DNA of 64,000 bases, taken from Clostridium sp. OF03-18AA (lineage in GTDB: Bacteria; Bacillota; Clostridia; Lachnospirales; Lachnospiraceae). Shown piece after piece: positions 43,212 to 52,944 of this stretch. A program made the position numbers and the translations under genes. The stretch lies in assembly GCF_003478035.1 (NCBI RefSeq), contig NZ_QUEP01000014.1, forward strand, positions 1 through 64,000, given 5' to 3'. Each line of letters starts with the position of its first letter. Within the stretch, counting starts at the first letter, position 1. The notes beneath the pieces were generated by a model. That model searched no databases. It saw only the letters and a program-made list of their open reading frames with translations, and was not told the origin of the DNA.

Positions 43212-44389
43212 CACAGGAACCACCCTCCGATCATCAGGATCGCCGCAACCGGCACAAAGATCTCCAGGAACAGTTTCACAAGCTTTCCTTTTGCGACCGG
43301 AAGCTTTCCGCAGATCTTTCCTGTCTGCCCGTTCATCGCAAAGTAATAGAGTTCGTCTTTTCTGGCCTTATCCCTATATGTAAGGATCCACACCGGGAGC
43401 AGGGCATACTGCCACTTTGCGTCCCGGATATTTGTGTCACTCTGATCCACGCGGACTGCGGAGTACTGTCCCATCACGTCGTTTTTCAGCTGTTCCACCG
43501 TGTACTGCTTTACTTCCTGCTCCACCTCCGGCGTCAGAGCTTCTTTCTCCATATCCCGCTTTTCCGCCTGGAACCCCGAGAGGTATCCCATATCAAACGA
43601 TTTCAGCTTTTCCATATCGAAGGGTAGAACGCCTTCCACGAGTGCGCTGTTATTTTTCTTTAAGGCATTTCTCGTCACATTTCTGACATCGAGTTCCCCT
43701 GCGCGCTCCATCCGGTATTTTTTATGCTCTGTATACCGGATATTTCCTGCAACCCAGGTCCGCTGTTTTTCACCTTCCGCCTGGATCTTTCCGTCCACCT
43801 TGCAGCTGTACATCAGGTACGGGAAATACACGCCGGAGAACTTCTCGATCTGACTTTTTGAGAAAAAGTCATCCGGGATATATTTTTTCTTTTTGATCCA
43901 GTCAAGGAAGATCCCCGTCGCCTGTTTCTTATCCATCGCAAACGGGATCACATAGTCCGGCAGGAATTCCCCGGAAAGCTTTCCGGAGAGGACAACCGGG
44001 TTGTGGCAGTAATAGCAGAACGTCGCCGCTGTCGTGGCATCCGTCACGACCTCCGCACCGCAGCTCGGACAAATGTAGACGAGAGCGTCCTCTTTCTGAT
44101 CTGTGCTGCCTGCACGGCCACTCTGTGCCATATCGGATATTTGATCTGCACCTGTTTCGGTGCCTGCTTTCGCATTAACCCCGCTTTCTGCCTGTGCCTC
44201 CGTTCCCGCTGTCCCGGAGGTATCACCCCCATCCTGCACACCGCTGGTCTCTGTTGAACTCAGAGCCGCGGCTTTCATCTCTTCCTCCGTAAATTCTGAC
44301 ATGCAGAACTCACAGCAGAATTTCTGCTTTTTCGGATCAAAGACCACTGAGCCGCCGCAGTTGGGGCATTTATAACTTACAAGTGCCAT
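43211..44389 (-). CDS. Zinc-ribbon membrane protein (YdjG-like)
   Basis: 392 residues from the ATG at 44389 after AGGGGGA. An N-terminal TFIIB-type ribbon (YKCPNCGGSVVFDPKKQKFCCEFC, Cys pairs at about 8, 11, 25 and 28) is followed by a low-complexity Ala/Gly/Thr linker (about 40-110), a second ribbon (YICPSCGAEVV ... FCYYCHNPV) and a domain of about 200 residues, ending in a membrane helix (LVKLFLEIFVPVAAILMIGG). It overlaps the TPM gene and lies 69 bases after the SPFH gene. A role in anchoring a stress complex to the membrane is inferred from the Bacillus YdjG model. Confidence 0.85.
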   Translation of the reverse strand: MALVSYKCPNCGGSVVFDPKKQKFCCEFCMSEFTEEEMKAAALSSTETSGVQDGGDTSGTAGTEAQAESGVNAKAGTETGADQISDMAQSGRAGSTDQKEDALVYICPSCGAEVVTDATTAATFCYYCHNPVVLSGKLSGEFLPDYVIPFAMDKKQATGIFLDWIKKKKYIPDDFFSKSQIEKFSGVYFPYLMYSCKVDGKIQAEGEKQRTWVAGNIRYTEHKKYRMERAGELDVRNVTRNALKKNNSALVEGVLPFDMEKLKSFDMGYLSGFQAEKRDMEKEALTPEVEQEVKQYTVEQLKNDVMGQYSAVRVDQSDTNIRDAKWQYALLPVWILTYRDKARKDELYYFAMNGQTGKICGKLPVAKGKLVKLFLEIFVPVAAILMIGGWFL

Positions 44390-44458
44390 CTCTTTTTCCC
44401 CCTGTATCTGGCATAACTCCCGGACTGTCATTCCGAAACAATCCGGGAGCTGATTCTT

Positions 44459-45781
44459 TTATGGTCTCGGCTTTCCGCAGTTCGCACAAAAGTTTCCTTT
44501 ATTTTCCTGACCGCAGGAGCAGGTCCAGACAGTGTCCGGGCGCTTCTTTCCGCAGTTTGAACAGAAATTGCCCATATTTACCTGTCCGCAGGAGCAGGTC
44601 CAGGAACCGCTCTCCTCCGGCTTCTTCTTTCCGCAGTTGGAGCAGAAGTTTCCGGTATTTCCCTCCTGACCACAGGAGCAGGTCCAGCCGGATAACGGCG
44701 CCATCTTTGCCGGTCCGCCGGATGTCTGCGGAGCCTGGGCAGCCATATTGGAAGCACCCTGCTGTCCCTGGGCAGCTGCCATGTCAAACAGTCCCTGGGC
44801 ATTAAATCCGCCGTTCTGTGCAGCCATGTTCATTCCGGCGAACGCCATCATCGGGCCGGTCGAAGTGTTTTTCGCCGCACTCTGCATCGCCTCCGCCTGT
44901 GCATTTACGAGCTGCGCTGCCGCCATTCCAGGGTTGCGGAATGTCGCATTTCTCTGCAGCTCCTTGATCATCTTCTCGTCTTCCTCGGAGGCTTTCACGG
45001 AGCTCACTCCGATCTTGCTCACCGTGATCCCGTAGACATCGTCCCAGCTGTCGGAGAGGATCTCACGGAGCGCATTTGCAAGCTCCACCGTATGCCCCGG
45101 AAGTGCGCTGTAGCGGACTCCCATCCCGGAAATCTTTGCGAATGCCGGCTGCAGGGCTGTCAGGAGCTCGCTGCGAAGCTGGGAATCGATCTTGTCTCTC
45201 GTATAATCCTCCTCGATGTTTCCGCAGATGTTCTTATAAAAGAGGATCGGATCCACCATCCGGTAGGAATATTCGCCGTGGCAGCGGATCGCAATATCCA
45301 TGTCGAGACCGATGTTCTGGTCCACCACGCGGAACGGGACCGCATTCGCCGTGCCGTACTTGTTTCCGACGATCTCCTTTGTATTAAAGAAGTAGACTCT
45401 CTGGTCTCTCGCCGTGTCGCCGCCCATCGTGAAACGCTTTCCGAACTGCTTAAAGCTGTCCCCGATGCTCTTTCCGAGATTTCCGTAGAAGATACTCGGC
45501 TCCGCGGAGGTATCGTACACAAACTCTCCGGCTTCCGCGCAGACCTCAACGATCGCTCCCTGATCCACGATCATCATGCACTGTCCCTCATTGACCGCAA
45601 TGATGGATCCGTTGGAGATCAGGTTGTCACTGTTTTTTGTGTTATAGCTTCTATTTGACTTTCTGTTTTCCCCTTTTTTGACAAGGACATCCGGTTCCAT
45701 CGCCGGACAGTAGAAATACTCGCGCCAGGAATCTTCCAGCACGCTCTTTAACGCGCCGACACCAACCTTTAAAATACCCAT
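44459..45781 (-). CDS. SPFH-domain protein with three C-terminal zinc ribbons (YdjI-like)
   Basis: 440 residues. The SPFH/virion-core-like domain covers about 20-290 (VNEGQCMMIVDQGAIVEVCAEAG, VPFRVVDQNIGLDMDIAIRCHGEYSYR). A Met/Ala/Gln-rich linker (about 300-355) follows, then three nearly identical zinc ribbons of the form WTCSCGQ...GNFCSNCGKKRP to the end. Bacillus YdjI-type proteins commonly have one ribbon; three exact-spaced copies suggest recent tandem duplication, and the DNA at 44462-44690 is repetitive. It is the first gene of the three-gene cluster; no pspA homologue is beside it. Confidence 0.87.
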   Translation of the reverse strand: MGILKVGVGALKSVLEDSWREYFYCPAMEPDVLVKKGENRKSNRSYNTKNSDNLISNGSIIAVNEGQCMMIVDQGAIVEVCAEAGEFVYDTSAEPSIFYGNLGKSIGDSFKQFGKRFTMGGDTARDQRVYFFNTKEIVGNKYGTANAVPFRVVDQNIGLDMDIAIRCHGEYSYRMVDPILFYKNICGNIEEDYTRDKIDSQLRSELLTALQPAFAKISGMGVRYSALPGHTVELANALREILSDSWDDVYGITVSKIGVSSVKASEEDEKMIKELQRNATFRNPGMAAAQLVNAQAEAMQSAAKNTSTGPMMAFAGMNMAAQNGGFNAQGLFDMAAAQGQQGASNMAAQAPQTSGGPAKMAPLSGWTCSCGQEGNTGNFCSNCGKKKPEESGSWTCSCGQVNMGNFCSNCGKKRPDTVWTCSCGQENKGNFCANCGKPRP

Positions 45782-45798
45782 ATCCCATGTTCTCCTTT

Positions 45799-46629
45799 TT
45801 ATTGTCTGTGTTCTTTCAGAAAGCGGATCTCTTCTGCATATCCCGGAAGCTCATTCGGAGTCTCCAGACAGAACGGCAGATCGCGCAGCGCCGGGTGATT
45901 GATCACCCTGACAAGCGCCTCCGCACCGATCTCGCCTTCCCCGATCCGCGCGTGGCGGTCCTTTCCGGCTCCCCGCACATTCATGCTGTCGTTCAAATGG
46001 ACCGCTTTCAGACGGTCGAGACCCACGATCCGGTCAAACTCCGCCAGCACGCCGTCAAGATCATTTACAATGTCATACCCGGCATCCCAGACATGACACG
46101 TATCCATGCATACTCCCATCTTATCAGAAAGTTCGACTCTGTCAAGAATTTCCCGAAGCTCCTCAAAGCTTCTCCCGACCTCGCTCCCCTTTCCGGCCAT
46201 CGTCTCGAGGAGTACCGTCGTGTGGAGATCCGGACGCAGGATCTCATTCAACATTTCTGCGATATAAGTGATCCCAGCTTCCACGCCCTGTTTTACATGG
46301 CTTCCGGGATGAAAATTGTAGAGATTTCCCGGGATCGCCTCCATGCGCTCCAAGTCATCCGCCATGGTCCGCTTCGCGAAATCACGGATCTTTTCGTCCG
46401 CTGAGCAGCCGTTTAATGTATACGGAGCATGGGCCACCAGTGTTCCGATCCCCAGCTCTTCCTTTAATTTTAAAAATGCCTGGATATCCTCATGGTCGAG
46501 CGGCTTTGCACTTCCGCCCCGTGGATTTCTCGTGAAAAACTGGAACGTCGTCGCTCCGATCTTTTCCGCGTCCTTTCCCATCGCGAGGAACCCCTTCGCA
46601 GAGGAGAGATGGCATCCGATATAAAACAT
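45799..46629 (-). CDS. nfo: Endonuclease IV (AP endonuclease)
   Basis: 276 residues from the ATG at 46629, seven bases after GGAGGT. It cuts abasic sites in base-excision repair. Metal-binding residues lie in [36 protein letters not shown] and GEGEIG, all intact; the N-terminus [12 protein letters not shown] is typical. The length is normal. It stands between the SPFH gene and the ABC operon on the same strand, with only 17 bases to the SPFH start. Confidence 0.96.
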   Translation of the reverse strand: MFYIGCHLSSAKGFLAMGKDAEKIGATTFQFFTRNPRGGSAKPLDHEDIQAFLKLKEELGIGTLVAHAPYTLNGCSADEKIRDFAKRTMADDLERMEAIPGNLYNFHPGSHVKQGVEAGITYIAEMLNEILRPDLHTTVLLETMAGKGSEVGRSFEELREILDRVELSDKMGVCMDTCHVWDAGYDIVNDLDGVLAEFDRIVGLDRLKAVHLNDSMNVRGAGKDRHARIGEGEIGAEALVRVINHPALRDLPFCLETPNELPGYAEEIRFLKEHRQ

Positions 46630-46686
46630 TCCTGTTACCTCCACATGAATTTTTTCTCTCTGACTGTTCCGCCCGTAAAAAGTAAC

Positions 46687-47607
46687 TCAGCGGGTACTCT
46701 GAAGATCAGCCTTTTTCTGTCTTCTCACCGGTTCCAGGAAAAAGACGGCTCCCCATATGAAGATCGCCGACAGGACAAGCTGCAGGATGAGGCTAAAGAA
46801 GACCCAGTGATCCGTGATCAGATTCCCAGCCTGACTTCCGAGAAAGTTCCGGATCTTAAAGTTTCCTCCGCCTCCCGCAACCTGGCCTTCCAGGATCTGC
46901 GCGAACGTGATCGCCGGATTCGCGAGCAGCAGATAGACGGCCGCCCCGGAAGTCGGCTCAGGGATCGTCTCCCCCGCCCCCAGCACCATCATATTGATCT
47001 CTGTCTCCGAGATCCTCAGCAGGAACACATTCAGCATGTACGTCCCCACCACGAGGACCACCATGATCCCGTAGGTGATGACATTCGAAAATGTCGAGCG
47101 CTTCATCAACGAAGAAGCGAAGATTCCAAGACTTCCGCAGTACAATGCAACGGTCACATAGCTGAACAGCAGCAGGAAGAGATCCTGCGAACTGATGCTC
47201 CCATAGATGAAGGTCAGCATCAGGACCGGAATACTCGAGAACACGAGGATCATCAGATGCGTGAACGCCGACGCGAGTTTTCCGATCACAATGTCGACCG
47301 GGCGGATCTTTGTCGTAAACATCAGCTCCAGCGTGTGGCGTTCCCGCTCCCCGCTGATGCTGGCCGACGTCAGCGCCGGCATGATGAACATCAGCATCAT
47401 AAACTCCAGGGCAGCCACAAACGTGTAGAGCTGTAAAAAATTCTCATAGGTGACGGATCCGCTCACCTTTACCTGCGCGATGCTCTGGTACATGTTTAAG
47501 AGCGCCACCAGAGCCAGGATCCCGTTAAAGATCATGATGATGAGCGGGATCCGGAAACTTCTCGACCGGACCAGCATTTCCCTCTTATAGACCGGATTAT
47601 TCTTCAC
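46687..47607 (-). CDS. ABC-2 type transporter permease
   Basis: 306 residues with six predicted membrane helices (for example IPLIIMIFNGILALVALLNMY near the N-terminus and a last helix WVFFSLILQLVLSAIFIWGAVFF). The motif SGERERHTLELMFTTKIRPVDIVIGKL is typical of ABC-2 permeases of the NatB/GldF type. Its start overlaps the ATPase gene by 11 bases. With the ATPase and the 824-residue protein it should form one export or envelope-remodelling complex. The substrate is unknown. Confidence 0.9.
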   Translation of the reverse strand: MKNNPVYKREMLVRSRSFRIPLIIMIFNGILALVALLNMYQSIAQVKVSGSVTYENFLQLYTFVAALEFMMLMFIMPALTSASISGERERHTLELMFTTKIRPVDIVIGKLASAFTHLMILVFSSIPVLMLTFIYGSISSQDLFLLLFSYVTVALYCGSLGIFASSLMKRSTFSNVITYGIMVVLVVGTYMLNVFLLRISETEINMMVLGAGETIPEPTSGAAVYLLLANPAITFAQILEGQVAGGGGNFKIRNFLGSQAGNLITDHWVFFSLILQLVLSAIFIWGAVFFLEPVRRQKKADLQSTR

Positions 47608-48547
47608 TCGTCATCACCACCTTTTCCATATCATGATCCGTGATCTGCATGAAGATGCTCTCCAGGTCCCCCTGTTCTCTCCAGAATCCGCAGATCCCGA
47701 TGTTATGCGCTACCAGTTTTGCGAGAAGCATCGCTTCCGCGTCCTTTCCGCCGTGGAATCCCACGACGAGGTCGTTTCCTTCCACCGTGATCGTCCGGAC
47801 CTCCGGCTCTGCCCTGAGAAACTGTACCGCCTCCCGGACATTCTCGACAACCTGGACACGGATCGGGTTCGAATCATTGACCTGCTTTAAGATATCCCCC
47901 ATGTTTCCGGACAGAACGATCTTTCCGGCATCAATGATCCCGATATCGGTACACATCTGCGCCAACTCCGAGAGGATATGGGAGCTCACAAGGATCGTCT
48001 TTCCCTCCGCGCACAGCTCCTTTAAGAGCTCCTTGAATTCCACACGCGCTCTCGGGTCCATCCCGGAGGTCGGCTCGTCCAGGATCAGAAGCTTCGGATC
48101 GTGGATCATTGCGCGGGCCAGACAGAGCCGCTGCTTCATTCCGCGCGAAAGACTGTCCACGAAAAAGTCTTCCTTATCCGCAAGCTTTACCTGTTCCAGG
48201 AGGTTTGTACACCGCTCTCTCGCCACCAGGCCGGAAAGCCCGTAACAGGAGGCAAAAAAGTCCATGTATTCCCAGACTTTCAGATTGTCATACAGACCAA
48301 ATTCATCCGGAACGTATCCAAACAGATCCTTCACCTGGTCCCGGTAGCAGAACGCATCTTTTCCGTCGATCAGGACAGAACCTTCATCCGCATTCAGGAG
48401 TCCCGTGATGATACGGATCGCTGTGGTCTTTCCGGCTCCGTTCGGTCCGACAAAGCCGTAAAGCGCTCCCTCCGCAACTTCCATGTCGAGTCCGGAGAGC
48501 GCCTCAAAATTGCCAAATTTCTTTTTCAGTCCCTGTATCTTCAGCAT
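47597..48547 (-). CDS. ABC transporter ATP-binding protein
   Basis: 316 residues. Walker A is GPNGAGKTT (about 34-42), the signature is LSRGMKQRLCLARAM, Walker B is LLILDEPTSGMDP, and the switch His is in VSSHILSELAQ. The C-terminal 90 residues are the extension seen in NatA/GldA-like exporters. The start overlaps the preceding gene stop by one base, and the permease overlaps its own end, so all are translated together. Confidence 0.95.
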   Translation of the reverse strand: MLKIQGLKKKFGNFEALSGLDMEVAEGALYGFVGPNGAGKTTAIRIITGLLNADEGSVLIDGKDAFCYRDQVKDLFGYVPDEFGLYDNLKVWEYMDFFASCYGLSGLVARERCTNLLEQVKLADKEDFFVDSLSRGMKQRLCLARAMIHDPKLLILDEPTSGMDPRARVEFKELLKELCAEGKTILVSSHILSELAQMCTDIGIIDAGKIVLSGNMGDILKQVNDSNPIRVQVVENVREAVQFLRAEPEVRTITVEGNDLVVGFHGGKDAEAMLLAKLVAHNIGICGFWREQGDLESIFMQITDHDMEKVVMTSEE

Positions 48548-51021
48548 CAGTTTTCCCTCCCCGTGACCATCAGGAGCGGAAGTGCCTGACTGGTTCCATT
48601 CTCCGCGTCATTCCCGCCGGAATAGCGGACCGTGATCTTTCCGTCCGCGGCAATGTAATCGCTCAGTTCCTCCCTCGTAAAATCCTGTTTCCGGATATCG
48701 ACCGGATCGTAGGTTCCCGTCTTCTCATTATAAAATGACGCTTCTCCGGAAAACCGGCCGATATAGGAATATCTCGCATCCTCGAAAAACTGCTCCGAAA
48801 CAGGCAGGAAGGAATATGTCCCGATCTGAATATCCGTTCCCGGATCATATTCCACGATCACCGGATCCGTTCCGTACAGGACCATGGCGTTTCCGTAGCT
48901 GACGCCCATTCCGGTACTCACAGACGGCTCCGCCATCTGACCACAGCGGTAGATCTCCCCGTCCTTTCCCATCTGACAGCTCACCGATTCCGTATAGAAC
49001 GTCTTTCCGTCCTGGTTGTCAGCAGGGATTCCGGCCGATCCCGCGTAGGATGACGGAATAAAGCCGCCGAGTCGGACTTCCGGGTTATATCTGGAATAAT
49101 AATGATCCGCAAAATATCCTCCGAGACCGGATTTCTGAATATTTTCCATGTACTCCTCGTTCGAATCGTCCGCGCGGTCCGGATAGCCGCAGACCCGATC
49201 CGCGAGCAGCCATGTCATTCCGACCGGCCATACCAGAAGCTTCTCATTCTCCAGTTCGATCCTCTGTCCCGGCTCCAGATCGCCCAGGATCACGACCTGT
49301 CCGTAGAGATAGACCGCCGCATTTTCCAGCTTCACAGGCAGATGATTCTCAACATAACCGCTGATCTTTCCGCCCGATACCGTGAGACTGGCATCCGTTT
49401 TGCCCTGCATCTCTGTCTCCCGTTCCAGAAGAAAATACCGGGAGTCAAACGCTTTTGATCTTCTGCTGAAGATCACGGTGTCATCCGCCTCTTTCCGGAT
49501 CCCAATCGCAGCCTGAATGTTCTTTTCAAAGTTCTCCACGCGGACCGTATCATACCGTCCGCTCCTTGTCAGCGGGGAGACCCGGTAGTCCGGCGTGAGC
49601 TTCACGGAAAATCCGCTGCTGTCCGGCGTCCGGATATTTAAGAATGTCTTCTCACGGACGGTATCGTTCTCCGCATCCAGGATCGTCGCACTTGTACAGA
49701 ACTCACTCGTGAATCTCGTCTTTCCTCCCATCGCCCAGATCACAACGCAGGCTGCTGCCGAAAAGACAAGCAAAGAACCGCCGTAATACCTGTTCAGTCC
49801 TTTTCTTTTCAGCATCAGATAGAGACCCGGCCCCGCGATGACCAGATATCCAAAGATCACAAAGCCGTAGAGGACAAGGTTCGGAAGCCGCTTCGCATTT
49901 CCTCCGCTCACAAGATTCTGGGCATTCCAGTAGCCGGCATCCCGGCCATAGGAATAGTAATAGATCCTGTTCAGTTCTTCCTCCCGGAACACCTCCCCGA
50001 GAAACCAGGCCGCGTAGGAAGGATTTCGTTTCACGAAGCCGGTGATCTCCGAAAGATCGATCCCCAGAACGCCGATCCGTCCGTTTCCGCAGCTCATGAT
50101 CTTTAAGAGCGGGGTCCCGTCTGTGACCATCCGTTCCGAAGCACCCGGAATCTCCGCCTGCGCATAGTTTAAGCGCACCTCAGATTCTGCCGGATTCTGA
50201 TCCGCGTACTCGGTTCCCATTCCGATCCACACGGTCTTCGCGTCCTCCAGCGTGATATCCGTCTGCATTTCACTCAGGAGTTCCAGTGTTTTCCCGCCGT
50301 TTTTTCCGGTGCCGAGGATCAGGGTACCACCGTCGCTCACCCAGTCCGCCACGGCCTCTTTCTGTGCCTGGTTAAGAGTCCCGCAGTCGATCCCGTTTAC
50401 AATGAGCAGGTCGAACATCGAAAGTCCTCTCGGGTCATCCGGAAAGTCCTCCTTCGCGATCTCGACCGTTTTCGACTGGACCATCCCGTAATTCAGACCG
50501 ACTCCGTCGAGCCAGTTTAAGTTTCCCGGTCTGTTTTCGATAACTCCCGCAAGGAGACGGCTCTCTTCCTTTGAAACGTCAAAATCCATGGAGGTTTCCC
50601 CCATGGTCCTGTTTTTCGCGTCTTTTAATGTCAGATAGATCCTGCCGTTTTTCTGCCCCAGCGGGACGTAGAGCTCCATGTTCTTTGTCTCCGCAGGCGA
50701 AACCTCGACCGACCAGGAATATTCATACGGTTCCGCCGTCCCGTTGTTTACGCTCTCCAGCGTCGACACGGTAAGAGTCCCCTGAAACGCACTCTCCGAC
50801 TGGCCGTAGAGGCGGATCTTTAACGGGACAAAACTCCCGAGCCTGGCCGTCTTCCCATACACGGCCGTGATGTCCAGAGCGACCGGAGCTTTCGCCTGTT
50901 CTTCCTGATCCAGGCTGACTCCGTAGAGTTCCGAATCCCCGGCAAAAGCGGGAAAGCTGTCCGCCGTCACAAGGACGGCAGCCATACACCCAAAAAGCAG
51001 ATATTTTTTCGTCTGATTCAT
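48547..51021 (-). CDS. Large extracytoplasmic membrane protein of the ABC operon
   Basis: 824 residues. A signal sequence (about 1-28, ending FPAFAG) precedes an extracellular beta-rich domain (about 40-155), then a Rossmann-like segment (about 160-350; MFDLLIVNGIDCGTLNQAQKEAVADWVSDGGTL) resembling the glutamine-amidotransferase-like or GldG-type domain. Two membrane helices at about 390-440 (LVLYGFVIFGYLVIAGPGLYLML and SLLVFSAAACVVIWAM) lead to a second extracellular part of about 380 residues. I do not recognise a named family. It sits between the sensor kinase and the ATPase and is likely the extracellular partner of the transporter, similar in logic to GldG. Confidence 0.75.
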   Translation of the reverse strand: MNQTKKYLLFGCMAAVLVTADSFPAFAGDSELYGVSLDQEEQAKAPVALDITAVYGKTARLGSFVPLKIRLYGQSESAFQGTLTVSTLESVNNGTAEPYEYSWSVEVSPAETKNMELYVPLGQKNGRIYLTLKDAKNRTMGETSMDFDVSKEESRLLAGVIENRPGNLNWLDGVGLNYGMVQSKTVEIAKEDFPDDPRGLSMFDLLIVNGIDCGTLNQAQKEAVADWVSDGGTLILGTGKNGGKTLELLSEMQTDITLEDAKTVWIGMGTEYADQNPAESEVRLNYAQAEIPGASERMVTDGTPLLKIMSCGNGRIGVLGIDLSEITGFVKRNPSYAAWFLGEVFREEELNRIYYYSYGRDAGYWNAQNLVSGGNAKRLPNLVLYGFVIFGYLVIAGPGLYLMLKRKGLNRYYGGSLLVFSAAACVVIWAMGGKTRFTSEFCTSATILDAENDTVREKTFLNIRTPDSSGFSVKLTPDYRVSPLTRSGRYDTVRVENFEKNIQAAIGIRKEADDTVIFSRRSKAFDSRYFLLERETEMQGKTDASLTVSGGKISGYVENHLPVKLENAAVYLYGQVVILGDLEPGQRIELENEKLLVWPVGMTWLLADRVCGYPDRADDSNEEYMENIQKSGLGGYFADHYYSRYNPEVRLGGFIPSSYAGSAGIPADNQDGKTFYTESVSCQMGKDGEIYRCGQMAEPSVSTGMGVSYGNAMVLYGTDPVIVEYDPGTDIQIGTYSFLPVSEQFFEDARYSYIGRFSGEASFYNEKTGTYDPVDIRKQDFTREELSDYIAADGKITVRYSGGNDAENGTSQALPLLMVTGREN

Positions 51022-51039
51022 ATATTTCCCCTGATATTC

Positions 51040-52182
51040 CTAGCGTGAAGCATTGCCTGCAAAATTTTCCTTATTCACATCAAAATCCACCTTCAGCTTT
51101 ACGGTGAACACCGTTCCGTTCAGGTCACTGGCCACGCTGATCGTTCCGCCATGCATGTCCACGATGCTCTTTGCAATGGCAAGTCCCAGACCGGTTCCTC
51201 CGGTCTTTGATGAGCGGGACTGCTCCACGCGGTAAAATTTATTGAAGATCAGCGGCAGCTCCTCCGCCGGGATCACATAGCCGTAGTTCGTGACGGACAC
51301 CGTGACTATATCGTCCTTCGCGAGCACCTGGACCAGGACTTTCTTTCCTTCGGCCCCGTATTTGATCGCGTTGTTGATCAGGTTGTCGAAAAGTCTCGCG
51401 AGGAGATTTCCGTCCGCCGTGATCACCTGGGACGGGACATTGCTCTTTAACTCGTAAGTCAGGTCCTTATCCATAAAACTCGGATAAAATTCCTCCAAAA
51501 GCTGCCCGAGAAGCTTAACGATGTCCACTTTTCCGACGTTCATGGAAATCCTGCCGTAGTTCATCTTCGTAAAGCCGAAGAGATCTTCGATCAGTTTTTC
51601 CAGGCGTTTTGCCTTCACATAGGCGATATCGATATACTTTTTCTGCATCTCCTGGCTGATCGCCGGTCCGGAGGAGAGAAGCTCCAGATAGCCGATGATG
51701 GACGTGAGCGGTGTCCGAAGGTCATGGGCGACGTTCGTGATCAGCTCATTCTTCGTCCGCTCCGATTCGCGCTCCTTATCCATAAGCTTCCGGATATCTG
51801 CTTCCATCCTGTTCAGATTGGATGCCATTGCAGAGAATTCATCGTCTCCCACGACCTCGATCTGGGTATTCAGATCGCCTTCGGAGATGTTCTGGATCGC
51901 CATCGCGATCTTTCCGATGTATTTCATCGTCTTTCTCTCAAGCAGCAGAAGCGTGAGGGAAAAGACTCCGATCCCGATGAGGACATAGAGGATCGTCGTG
52001 ATCGTCCCCATCCGGAAGATCTGGAAGATCATCATATTCGCGTACCTGGTCTGGTCCAGATATGCCAGCAGAAGGTTGATATTCATGATCAGGAACGCGT
52101 CCACCAGACATGCGATCAGAGCGCTGTAAAAGATATTGACCGCGATCTGCGTGTAAAAGTTTCTGCTCCAGTCACTTTTCAA
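51040..52182 (-). CDS. Sensor histidine kinase (VanS-like)
   Basis: 380 residues. Two membrane helices (about 13-38 and 57-82) with almost no external loop, HAMP (about 83-135), the dimerisation site NVAHDLRTPLTSIIGYLELL, N box DNLINNAIKYG, then G boxes and GGTGLGLAIAKSIVDMHGG. The minimal sensor loop is typical of kinases that sense through a partner transporter (intramembrane-sensing type), which fits its operon with an ABC system. It overlaps the regulator gene by 11 bases and lies 18 bases before the 824-residue protein. Confidence 0.94.
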   Translation of the reverse strand: MKSDWSRNFYTQIAVNIFYSALIACLVDAFLIMNINLLLAYLDQTRYANMMIFQIFRMGTITTILYVLIGIGVFSLTLLLLERKTMKYIGKIAMAIQNISEGDLNTQIEVVGDDEFSAMASNLNRMEADIRKLMDKERESERTKNELITNVAHDLRTPLTSIIGYLELLSSGPAISQEMQKKYIDIAYVKAKRLEKLIEDLFGFTKMNYGRISMNVGKVDIVKLLGQLLEEFYPSFMDKDLTYELKSNVPSQVITADGNLLARLFDNLINNAIKYGAEGKKVLVQVLAKDDIVTVSVTNYGYVIPAEELPLIFNKFYRVEQSRSSKTGGTGLGLAIAKSIVDMHGGTISVASDLNGTVFTVKLKVDFDVNKENFAGNASR

Positions 52183-52876
52183 TTTTGTATCCTACCCCCC
52201 AGACCGTCGTGATGATCTTATCCTGTCTCGTGTCTTCTTTCATCTTTCCGCGCAGTCTCCGGATATGTACCATGACGGTATTGTTTGCCTCGTATACTTT
52301 TTCGTTCCACACCTTCTCAAAGATTTCATCCGTGCTGAACACGCGGCCCGGATTCGACGCGAGAAGGTACAGGATATCGAACTCGATCGGAGTCAGCTTG
52401 ATCTCCTCCCCGTACACGATGACCTTGTGGTTGTCTTTGTTGATCGAGAGTCCGCGGATCGTGATCTCGTTCTTTGCCGCCTTTCCGGTATTGCTGTTCG
52501 GGTTTAACTGGGTATAACGGCGGAGCTGGGATTTCACGCGGGCCGTGAGTTCAAGCGGATTGAACGGTTTTACCACATAGTCATCCGCGCCGGTCCCAAG
52601 TCCCAGGATCTTGTCGAGATCCGTTGATTTCGCACTCAGCATGATGATCGGGATGTTGTTCGTCTCCCGGATCTTTCTGCACATCTCGAGTCCGTCCATT
52701 CCCGGCATCATGATGTCCAGGAGCACCAGATGGATCTCCTCCTTTTCCAGGATCTCCAGTCCCTCTTTCGCATTGTTTGCCTTAAATACTTTATATCCAT
52801 CGCTGACCAGGTAGATCTCCACAAGGTCCGCGATCTCTTTCTCATCATCCACAACAAGGATTGCGATCTGTTCCAT
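52172..52876 (-). CDS. OmpR/VanR-family response regulator
   Basis: 234 residues. The receiver has DDEKE near the N-terminus, phospho-acceptor Asp in VLLDIMMPGMDG, and VVKPFNPLEL. The C-terminal winged helix (about 130-232) has IKLTPIEFDILYLLASNPGRVFS and NTVMVHIRRLRGKM. It is the first gene of the operon; AGGAGG stands before the ATG. It probably controls this operon in response to envelope-active compounds, by analogy with similar kinase-transporter sets. Confidence 0.95.
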   Translation of the reverse strand: MEQIAILVVDDEKEIADLVEIYLVSDGYKVFKANNAKEGLEILEKEEIHLVLLDIMMPGMDGLEMCRKIRETNNIPIIMLSAKSTDLDKILGLGTGADDYVVKPFNPLELTARVKSQLRRYTQLNPNSNTGKAAKNEITIRGLSINKDNHKVIVYGEEIKLTPIEFDILYLLASNPGRVFSTDEIFEKVWNEKVYEANNTVMVHIRRLRGKMKEDTRQDKIITTVWGVGYKIEK

Positions 52877-52944
52877 GATTTGTCCTCCTTTTTAGGTTTC
52901 TTATGATACCGTATTGTTCCGCACTTCGTGCTCTCACAATACTC

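Noticed and set aside
46492..47436. 314-codon plus-strand frame over nfo and the ABC permease
   Set aside because: It spans two real genes on the other strand; its product is charged low-complexity shadow sequence.
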